Source: a virus. Taken from it: a DNA stretch of 64,000 nucleotides. The DNA lies in the IMG/VR virus record IMGVR_UViG_3300032288_004964, positions 124,001-188,000 of that record; one strand, written 5' to 3'. Of this stretch, positions 41,001 through 48,076 are shown one piece after another. Each line of letters opens with the position of its first letter. Within the stretch, counting starts at the first letter, position 1. The translations under genes and the position numbers were made by a program. A model generated the notes under the pieces. The model had not been told where the DNA came from. It worked only from the letters and a program-made list of their open reading frames with translations, and made no database searches.

Positions 41001-43183
41001 GTAATATTTATATAGATACTAACTCTTCAACAAATAAATTAGTATTTGGTGAAGATTTAAAATTAGAATGGCAAAGTTTATTACAATATACATATGTTGA
41101 TGTTAGTTTATCAGCTTGGTCTAATATATTGACATCTACCGGTTCTACAACATTTAATACTGATAAATTATTAATTATTAATAAATATGAAACAGATAAT
41201 TTCTTAGGAGGTGGTCAAAAAGCTTATATTATAGAATTTCATAAGAAATTAAATTATAGTTTATACTATGATATTGAGTTTGTTTCTATTACATCTAGAA
41301 GATTTTTATCACAGATTAGTAGTGATTTACAAGATTTGTCTAATACTCAAAGATCATCTTCTACTAAACAAATAGCTACTGGATATACTTATTCTAATTA
41401 TGAATCCGATTTAAACTTTAAGTTTCCTACAGATTCATATGCTAAGATTTTATTATCTGATTCAGATGTTATTGAGAATCTAAGTGGTGTTATATACACT
41501 GACTATAAAAATGAATTAGCACTTAATATAACTAAATTAGATAAAGAAGTTGAGGTTTCTATATTATCAACTACTAATTTTGCAACAGGTTCAAATAACT
41601 ATCTTTATATCGCATGTTCTGATAAACACGGTCTGAAAGAAGGAGATGGTGTTGTTTTAGAATTTACTGGAGGAACTGGTTCTTCTCAAGATTTAAATCC
41701 TCAGTATTTTGGATTTAATACAGTTGGTACTTTTCCCGGTGATGACTATAACTTATTTGTTTATACTCAATTTGGTGTACCTTCTTTAATAGGATCTGAT
41801 CCTGGTACTATTAAATATGTTAGAAAAGATCCTTTCTTTAACTATCAACCTGTTGATTTAATTGACTTAGGTGTTGATAGAAAAACTAAAATATCTATTA
41901 ATTTACAACCAGAAAATACTGATTTGGTTGGAAGTGTACATAAATTAGTTGATGTTGATTATACTAATTATAAATTTAAATTACTTGATGGATTAACACT
42001 TGATATTATTACTACCTTATATCCTTGGTTATTAGAAGCTGAGATATCAGATGCTATTATAGGAATGGATGCTAATATGAATTTAATTTGGTATACTGGT
42101 ATATGGTATTGTGGTAGATGGTTTGGTAGTTCTAATGGTAAATTAGCTACTTGGGTATCTGGTATATGGATATCAGGTGATTGGTATGGTGGTATTTGGA
42201 AATCAAATTCAATTACTAATAAGCTTATTTCAGTGGATATTCAAAAAGTATCAAATACTACAAATTCTAAATGGTATGATGGTAGATGGTATGATGGTGT
42301 TTGGGAAAATGGTACTTGGGAAAATGGTAGATGGTATGGTGGTACTTGGAGTACAGGTAACTGGTTTAATGGTATTTGGAATGATGGTACTTGGATAGAT
42401 GGTAACTTTACCGGTGGTGTTTGGGTTTTAGGAAAATGGAAGAATGGTATATTCAACACAAATAACAAACCTGCTTATTGGTTAGATGGAACTTGGGATG
42501 GTGGTGATTTTGAAAATGGCATTTGGTATAATGGTATCTGGGACCAAAAAAATAACAAAAAATCTAGATTTGGTGTTAAATCATTTAATAGCAGAACTTC
42601 TACATGGCATGCTGGTAAATGGGTCACTGGTGAATTTCATAGTAGATTAAATTTAAATGATCAAGGGTTACCTGATGTCTCATCTGTTCATAAGTTATCT
42701 ATTTGGAGAACAGGAATATGGTCAAGTGGTGATTGGTATGGTGGGATTGCATATAATATTAATTTTAGATCTGGTACATGGCATGGTGGTATTTTAGAAG
42801 ATATACAAATATGTGGTGTAGATACAACTGATAATACATTTCAGTTAAATGGTATATTTAAATTTAATATTGGAGATACCATAAAAGTCATAGATAATCA
42901 ATATGGAGGGTCTTTTTCAGTTTATGGTAGTAATGACATACCAACTACATATACGGTTTTATATCAAACAGAAGACGCTGCTGGTAAATTCTCAACAATT
43001 TATGTTGATGAAAATTTAACAGGAACTTATTCAATAACTGAAAAAGATTTGAATTTAAGAATTGCTAGTTACTTTGAAGGTTCTAATTGGAATTCTGGTA
43101 TCTGGATGAATGGAATATTTAATAATGGATTATGGGATGGTGGTATTTGGTACAATGGTGTATTTAATGGTACTTGGGGATAA
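38033..43183 (+). CDS. Giant structural protein with propeller-like region and Trp-rich C-terminal repeats
   Basis: 1716 residues. Residues ~110-260 contain a phage-structural motif ('KIGLIIDGVTLKEGHRVLVK'). Residues ~310-450 look like Ycf48/BNR propeller blades ('LIAVGEFGGIINY', 'VLVGDFNIIYYTDDGGHNWN', 'FYVGGDSGVFLEF'). The middle is beta-rich. From ~1350 to the end, five-residue units around W-x-x-G-x repeat, e.g. 'GVWENGTWENGRWYGGTWST', broken by one ~90-residue beta insertion. Very few cysteines. Probably a baseplate or tail-fibre component at the head of the fibre block. Confidence 0.75.
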   Translation: MWKLDEYNKWYRQTDSLTKENYDYLKQTLDSVRFYSKCLSGATYYPVNDLNNIYDILGYYVPRNWYVVSPYGTPTIPATYPRAISATTSTEYFDKYSEEYGLTLKNLFTPKRLIDDSLNNFIYVDVCSTEEIQNIADVKIGLIIDGVTLKEGHRVLVKDQRTNVTLSNLIDPDSYFYPTNYYGADNQAVGSVDTDYYYYNEFNGIYIYKNSKLVKETDLDVYADCVRYSICVKLGSTNKDKQFHLTRMRDGYYPTTSENLPIEFKEKHNWIIRNKVDYNNVLDLNYYDILKHSTQTYYDSVTDFTYSIPERLIAVGEFGGIINYQNEIEHIINNKYKVNIRSITEVNGYYWTCGDEGTLLKVSKIDFSIEKSNINVLSSLRSISFFNDLRGVLVGDFNIIYYTDDGGHNWNQINVDDFSGYSYNKVIYYSINKFYVGGDSGVFLEFILTSGEWTINKKRVAKYIDDDDEYILVEDINSIVPFTSSNWGLTYSYGTSSIPSYKEGLMLVTNNNHFIVYNLNGFVDYDFLYLDFGPTYSYGDINSVTWKSDTNEFYFAGQEIYSFDINNFQTIGSSMSNIIYGATGATLSQNVYANSIRDYNQSVLLVAGNNSLFDYATYSYLIDEVLDSTFGVRLKSKLLFLDYDIASKLNFFDDQQNYRLPDSVTFSTYSTFSTSTYLNLKPLSGETNWLTYWSDRLKTFEYYSNSPLSDSSKVEMSFTFSHTNKNTSVTFTSSIVTISYNDIYNLAPHIGDTSTFGPGVTGSPQLSRYNGYGLTAVSAPTSSHSLFLYDYLMIIKSNSLNYVGVGDLVRFESDVVSDNFIINKKVIIGTHSYLYLYTEFNQNILNDIKSSTQSITITNLNKYGNLSELETRFNLHPISNAYEFSYTTASVTGTSSLLNHIQISPKFNYLTSYYNLASEVNFSGITYSMSYEDTFLKFGYKPTYDISSYLENINSLLFSPSKEFLAMPNYNSIPGVDYQYYTGFSGLTAGNIYIDTNSSTNKLVFGEDLKLEWQSLLQYTYVDVSLSAWSNILTSTGSTTFNTDKLLIINKYETDNFLGGGQKAYIIEFHKKLNYSLYYDIEFVSITSRRFLSQISSDLQDLSNTQRSSSTKQIATGYTYSNYESDLNFKFPTDSYAKILLSDSDVIENLSGVIYTDYKNELALNITKLDKEVEVSILSTTNFATGSNNYLYIACSDKHGLKEGDGVVLEFTGGTGSSQDLNPQYFGFNTVGTFPGDDYNLFVYTQFGVPSLIGSDPGTIKYVRKDPFFNYQPVDLIDLGVDRKTKISINLQPENTDLVGSVHKLVDVDYTNYKFKLLDGLTLDIITTLYPWLLEAEISDAIIGMDANMNLIWYTGIWYCGRWFGSSNGKLATWVSGIWISGDWYGGIWKSNSITNKLISVDIQKVSNTTNSKWYDGRWYDGVWENGTWENGRWYGGTWSTGNWFNGIWNDGTWIDGNFTGGVWVLGKWKNGIFNTNNKPAYWLDGTWDGGDFENGIWYNGIWDQKNNKKSRFGVKSFNSRTSTWHAGKWVTGEFHSRLNLNDQGLPDVSSVHKLSIWRTGIWSSGDWYGGIAYNINFRSGTWHGGILEDIQICGVDTTDNTFQLNGIFKFNIGDTIKVIDNQYGGSFSVYGSNDIPTTYTVLYQTEDAAGKFSTIYVDENLTGTYSITEKDLNLRIASYFEGSNWNSGIWMNGIFNNGLWDGGIWYNGVFNGTWG
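42085..43180 (+). repeat. Coding tandem repeats (W-x-x-G pentapeptides)
   Basis: About forty short units around TGG-nnn-nnn-GGT encode Trp/Gly repeats inside the 1716-residue protein, interrupted by non-repetitive stretches at ~42560-42600, ~42640-42710 and ~42800-43080. Confidence 0.8.
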
Positions 43184-43197
43184 AATTAAATTAGAAA

Positions 43198-43207
43198 TTA
43201 ATATATA
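43198..43207 (+). promoter_or_regulatory. Phage-type TTAATATATA promoter box, 4 bases from ATG
   Basis: TTAATATATA, then GTTT, then the ATG at 43212. The GTTT spacer also occurs at 32729 and 35921. Confidence 0.55.
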
Positions 43208-43211
43208 GTTT

Positions 43212-43568
43212 ATGATTAAAAAGTATTTTGAATATATTAAGGAATCTCAAGATGACAATAAATATCAAGAATTAGAGGATAAAGTTATTTCTTTAATTCA
43301 AGATACTGTTGATACTGAAAAACAATATGATTCTGTTGATTCTTTTGTTGATGCCTTTATAAAAAAAGGTGATGTTGAGATAAGAGGTTTGATAAAACAA
43401 GATGATCTTTATCAGTTTTACTTAGATTGGAGAAATGATATAGATGAAATACTAAATAATATCAATTTCTTTGATGAGGTACCAAGTAAGATGAATTCTA
43501 TTGGACTTTATGACTATATCATAGCTGGTGTTAAAAGAGCTGTTAAAGAAGTAGTTAAAATGATTTAG
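43212..43568 (+). CDS. Small protein with capsid-targeting-like N-terminus
   Basis: 118 residues beginning MIKKYFEYIKESQDDN, almost the same leader as at 31377. The rest is helical and acidic (YQELEDKVISLIQDTVDTEK; FYLDWRNDIDEILNNINFFD), ending in a basic amphipathic helix. No family recognised. It has its own TAATATATA box, set apart from the structural genes on either side. It overlaps the convergent membrane-protein gene by four bases. Confidence 0.62.
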   Translation: MIKKYFEYIKESQDDNKYQELEDKVISLIQDTVDTEKQYDSVDSFVDAFIKKGDVEIRGLIKQDDLYQFYLDWRNDIDEILNNINFFDEVPSKMNSIGLYDYIIAGVKRAVKEVVKMI

Positions 43569-44002
43569 AATATCATTTTAATATAACTCCAAGTATCAAG
43601 ATGTAAATGATAATGATTTATAACTAAATATAAATATATTAATAGTTTTGATAAGATAACTATAAATCCTAAAATTTTATCAATAAGTGTAAATTCTATC
43701 GGTCTTTTTACTAAGTTTATAATTAGAGTAATTATAAATAAAGAAAGAAATACATACCAACTATTTGTTAGTAACCCTAAAATGGACCAAGTGAATTCAA
43801 ACATCATAAGTGATGAAAATGAGTTATATAGAATAGACTCTTCTTTACTTCTAAAATCTCTTTCTTTAGGTGTTTTACCAGTTACTTTTTTGAATTTTGT
43901 ATACCACTCTTTAATATTTGTTATTTGTTTAAATTTAACTAATATGGTAAGTAATGATACTACTATGATTAGTCCAAATGTGTAATATATGTGTCCTAGC
44001 AT
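43565..44002 (-). CDS. Multi-pass membrane protein
   Basis: 145 residues with about four hydrophobic helices: residues ~8-24, 62-80, 82-98 and 108-128. A basic loop after the first ('KFKKVTGKTPKERDFRSKEE') would be cytoplasmic. No family recognised. Lone minus-strand gene within the structural block. Confidence 0.6.
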   Translation of the reverse strand: MLGHIYYTFGLIIVVSLLTILVKFKQITNIKEWYTKFKKVTGKTPKERDFRSKEESILYNSFSSLMMFEFTWSILGLLTNSWYVFLSLFIITLIINLVKRPIEFTLIDKILGFIVILSKLLIYLYLVINHYHLHLDTWSYIKMIF

Positions 44003-44111
44003 CTTAAATGATTTTTTATTTTATATATAAATAAGAAGAATAGTTTGCTATTTTTAATACAAACAGAAGTGTGAAATAAATATATATAGATAATAAAATT
44101 AATTTAATTAG

Positions 44112-46871
44112 ATGGCAAGTACACCACTTTATAAGAAACTTAAAGATAATGGCACAACCTTTTATTGTTTTCCAGGTGCTGCAGAAGATATATCAGCAGC
44201 TTATCAGAATCAAAATTATAAAATGTATTTTTCTAAATATGCTTTATTGAATTTTCCAAAACAAAATTTACAAAACATAGGTGGTACACAAGCTACTCCA
44301 ATTTATTGGGATTTTGATGTATTTAAAAAATCATCAAATGCTTCAATTTCAACAGACTACTCTGAGCAATTAGTTGAGTCATTAAGAAACTATGTGGCTA
44401 ACCAAGAGGTGGTTGTAAAAGAATCTAGATTGAATAATAGTCAGTACTATTATGATAATAATGAACCATATACTACCACCGAGAAAATATTTTGGAAGTG
44501 GTGTAAGAAATTAAATGTTATTCAGTTTGAACCTGCTTCTCCAAGTGATGAATACTTTTCAAATTTAGATGAGTTTTCAAGTGCTGATCCAAATGATGAT
44601 ACTTACTTTCCAGAGTATATTTGGAAAGAAAGAGAGATTGTAGATTGGCCTGTTTATACATTTTATGAAAGTTCAAATCAACCTGGGTATTTAGAAGCCG
44701 AATTTTATGCAACAACAAATTTTAGAGTAGGTGATATTGTTAAATTTACTGGTATAAGTTCTTTAACTAATACGGAAATACCTGGTATAGAATCAGATAC
44801 TTTACAAACAACTGTTACTGAATTAATAGCTGCTGGTGCTACACAAGGTCAAAAAGTTATCTTTGATATACCAACAAATGGCTTAGTTTCTGGAACTTAT
44901 TTTGAAAATGGTGATGGCTCTATTGGCTTAGTTTATAACAGATTAGTTCAGTATATTGGTGAGGTAAATGGTATTAATAATGTTCAAGAGGCTAACAGAT
45001 CATATACAGAAGTTTATGCTTTAGTTCCAGATCATACTGGTCAAACTCCTGATATTTTATTTAGATTACATAGTGATAATAATTATAAACCCAATTTAAC
45101 GTTCCCAATTATACCTAGTCAATATCAGCCTGAGATTATAGGAGCTGAATTATTCACATCTCCGATTGTTAACACTCCTCAAAATTACCCTGGTTCATAT
45201 TTTGGTCAGTTTGATACTGAAGATTACACATATGAAGTTTCTAATGGTGACTCTATTAGAAGAAGTGGAGATTATTATGGTGTTAGTGGTGATATAAATA
45301 ATCCTGTTATTGATGGATCAACAATAGATGGTGCTATTTTAGACTTTAATACTACACATTATGTTAAAATGAATATTAATAGTGGAACTATTCAAACATT
45401 TGACCAGTTCAATGCTATGGAGGTTAATAATTTACCACCTAATGATTTTGAATTTAATGCTATTCTATGGTATTATACTATTGAAGATATTAATGGAAAT
45501 ATTTCAACCAATTTATATGGTATATCATTTTTAGATAATCCAATGAATAATCCTGTTACAGAGGAAATTGGCATAAAACTACCAATTTATAAAAAGTTAG
45601 TTTCTAATGGAGTCCATGATGGTACTTCTTATGCTTTTAGTTTAAATTTAAGTTTTAATATAATTAATGAGAATCCACAAGATTCCTATAATCCACAATC
45701 AATTAATACTTTATTTGGTATGGATTTATTTAATACAGCTATGACTAGGTTGGCTTCAATTAATGATACATTCTTAACAATGGTTGCTGAAAATATTGAT
45801 ATTAAGACAGAGATAGATAATATCAGACAATTACTTTATACACAAACTGAACTTGATACAATAAACGCCAAGATTAAAAATCTTGAAAATTTACTAATAC
45901 TTTACAAGACAAATCAATTACAAACTTCGGATACAATTAAAGTTGTTCAACAAGAAACTCCAAGTTTTACAGTTCTAACTTTAGAAAACATTGATACTGG
46001 ATATAAAACAATTACATCAGTTAAAACTACTGACTTATATACAACAACTGGAGTAATTCCTATTAATGTATCAGTTCCTGAGAATAAGGATTTTTTTGTT
46101 AAAATAATTAACAATGATGAGGTTAATTTAACTCTACCCAATGAGGATAGATTAGTTGTTGTTTTAGATAAAGATTTGTCTTATAGACAATCGTGTCAGT
46201 TTGTAATTGATTCAACATCCACATCAACACAAAATAAAAAGCTTGATATTTATATTAAATATGTCTATAATCCTAACTCCAATATTTCAGCAGGTGAAAC
46301 AATTTATATAACTAACACTAATGTATTACCGGTTGAGACACCATTGATAACAAATATTGATTTACCGGTTGCTTTTAATAGTGTTACTCAACAAGCTAAC
46401 TTCTCATATGTAAGTGATAAGTTCAACTTTAATGTTGATTTAAATAATCCTATTATATTAAATGCTGGTAGTATTCTACAAGTTCCTCTTGATACAAATT
46501 ATGTGTTATTAAATAATACATTAAAGTCTGGAGATACACTTATGATGAATGACTTCTTAGTTGGTACTACTTCCGTGTTTAATTTCTCTGGTCAGTATGA
46601 TATTTCAAGTGTTGGTACTACAAGTTCCTATATTTATTTAGATATATCTAGTAATAATGAACTGGTTGCTTATGGAGCAAGTGCTACGCCAAAATATATT
46701 CATGATCCTAACGGATTTATGACACTTGGTACTTATTCAACAGAATTGTCAAATATTCCCTACTTTAGTTTAAATAAAGGATATAGATTTACAATTACTA
46801 GAATATCAGATTCAGATATTTCTTCAATAACTGATAGATATTTAATTCAAACTGAACATCTTTTAAAATAA
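44112..46871 (+). CDS. Large structural (baseplate-type) protein
   Basis: 919 residues. The N-terminal ~180 residues (MASTPLYKKLKDNGTTFYCF, 'KYALLNFPKQNL', 'EKIFWKWCKKLNVIQFEPAS') recall a family of large-phage baseplate proteins, but I cannot name it. The middle has repeated beta segments including a small barrel-like stretch ('RVGDIVKFTGISSL'). A coiled coil (~575-600: 'NIDIKTEIDNIRQLLYTQTE') precedes a beta-rich C-terminus. Position between fibre-type genes supports a tail role. Confidence 0.65.
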   Translation: MASTPLYKKLKDNGTTFYCFPGAAEDISAAYQNQNYKMYFSKYALLNFPKQNLQNIGGTQATPIYWDFDVFKKSSNASISTDYSEQLVESLRNYVANQEVVVKESRLNNSQYYYDNNEPYTTTEKIFWKWCKKLNVIQFEPASPSDEYFSNLDEFSSADPNDDTYFPEYIWKEREIVDWPVYTFYESSNQPGYLEAEFYATTNFRVGDIVKFTGISSLTNTEIPGIESDTLQTTVTELIAAGATQGQKVIFDIPTNGLVSGTYFENGDGSIGLVYNRLVQYIGEVNGINNVQEANRSYTEVYALVPDHTGQTPDILFRLHSDNNYKPNLTFPIIPSQYQPEIIGAELFTSPIVNTPQNYPGSYFGQFDTEDYTYEVSNGDSIRRSGDYYGVSGDINNPVIDGSTIDGAILDFNTTHYVKMNINSGTIQTFDQFNAMEVNNLPPNDFEFNAILWYYTIEDINGNISTNLYGISFLDNPMNNPVTEEIGIKLPIYKKLVSNGVHDGTSYAFSLNLSFNIINENPQDSYNPQSINTLFGMDLFNTAMTRLASINDTFLTMVAENIDIKTEIDNIRQLLYTQTELDTINAKIKNLENLLILYKTNQLQTSDTIKVVQQETPSFTVLTLENIDTGYKTITSVKTTDLYTTTGVIPINVSVPENKDFFVKIINNDEVNLTLPNEDRLVVVLDKDLSYRQSCQFVIDSTSTSTQNKKLDIYIKYVYNPNSNISAGETIYITNTNVLPVETPLITNIDLPVAFNSVTQQANFSYVSDKFNFNVDLNNPIILNAGSILQVPLDTNYVLLNNTLKSGDTLMMNDFLVGTTSVFNFSGQYDISSVGTTSSYIYLDISSNNELVAYGASATPKYIHDPNGFMTLGTYSTELSNIPYFSLNKGYRFTITRISDSDISSITDRYLIQTEHLLK

Positions 46872-46881
46872 AGATTTTTAA

Positions 46882-46893
46882 TTTTAATATATA
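46882..46893 (+). promoter_or_regulatory. Phage-type TTTTAATATATA promoter box
   Basis: 21 bases before the ATG at 46915. Confidence 0.5.
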
Positions 46894-46914
46894 CATTAAA
46901 ATTATTAATAACTT

Positions 46915-48060
46915 ATGGCAGGATGTGGATCATCATTATTTGGAAACAGTAGTCAATTCATTAAAATAAATGGTGGTGACTTTGTAGCTATACAAGGTTC
47001 CGATACAAGAGAAAGGCTTATAACATCTGATTTAAGAATGCCTTATAAGCAAATTTTAAAAAGCAGAGTAATCTTAAAAGTAGGACAAACAAATTATTTA
47101 CTTAATCATTTAGGTCTTGGTGATAATGCTACTTTTCTTTGTCTTAGAGCTACTTATGACCCAAAATCAGTAAATGAAGAAGATAACTATATTAACTGGA
47201 GCTATTATGATGATCCAACTAGAATAAATACATTTGCTCAAATGATGGTTCTAACTGGAAATTCAACACATAGAATTCCTCAACTTTATTTAACAAATCC
47301 AAGTACTAAATATACTGTTTTTATTGATGTTATGGTTGCTGTTATTGATGAAGAATATTCATTCTTCGGTGATGTATTAAATCAATCAGGTACATCTTTC
47401 ACAGGCTTAGAATATACAGATATTAAATCACATATTATTGGAGAATCAATAGTAATTAATGATAAAAATTCACCACCTAGACCTTTAATTTATATACTAT
47501 TAAACAGTATAAATTCTATAGAGAAAAGTGGAACTATATTAATAATTGATAACACAACATATGGTACTTTATTTTTGCAGTTCCTAACTGAGAATGATGC
47601 TTTTCAAGCACATTCATTATTAAATTATATACTTGAAAATCCATCTGTTGATATTGATAGTTTAAGTCCGGTGGGTGATTTAGTTGATCCGGTTCTTCAT
47701 TTTTATAGTAATGTAGGAGCATCTGCTTCTTTAGACTATATTGCATTTAATGGTGATATATATGGTGTTCCTTATAATACTTCAGATGGTTTTACTTTTT
47801 CTACTACTATATCATTGGCACAATCTGGTGTTTCTGGTTCTATAACTAGATCTAGATTAATTGACTTATTAATTGACTACATAGAAGATAATAGAGATGG
47901 TTATATGAACATGAATACATATAATTTAATTATTACTGGAACTAGCGGTGTTGTTACTACAGTTTCAAATCCTGGTACATATTCATTAACATTTGACTTC
48001 TCTGATATAGCACAAAACTATTTAGATGGAGTTATAGTAGATTTAAATATAACAGCTTAA
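46915..48060 (+). CDS. Structural protein of unknown role
   Basis: 381 residues. The N-terminal 'MAGCGSSLFGNSSQFIKING' is Gly/Ser-rich. Residues 25-150 form a beta domain with 'ILKVGQTNYLLNHLGLGDNA', and two further domains follow. No family recognised. It is followed 16 bases later by the collagen-like fibre gene and probably belongs to the same structure. Confidence 0.6.
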   Translation: MAGCGSSLFGNSSQFIKINGGDFVAIQGSDTRERLITSDLRMPYKQILKSRVILKVGQTNYLLNHLGLGDNATFLCLRATYDPKSVNEEDNYINWSYYDDPTRINTFAQMMVLTGNSTHRIPQLYLTNPSTKYTVFIDVMVAVIDEEYSFFGDVLNQSGTSFTGLEYTDIKSHIIGESIVINDKNSPPRPLIYILLNSINSIEKSGTILIIDNTTYGTLFLQFLTENDAFQAHSLLNYILENPSVDIDSLSPVGDLVDPVLHFYSNVGASASLDYIAFNGDIYGVPYNTSDGFTFSTTISLAQSGVSGSITRSRLIDLLIDYIEDNRDGYMNMNTYNLIITGTSGVVTTVSNPGTYSLTFDFSDIAQNYLDGVIVDLNITA

Positions 48061-48076
48061 AAAATAAATAATAGAA

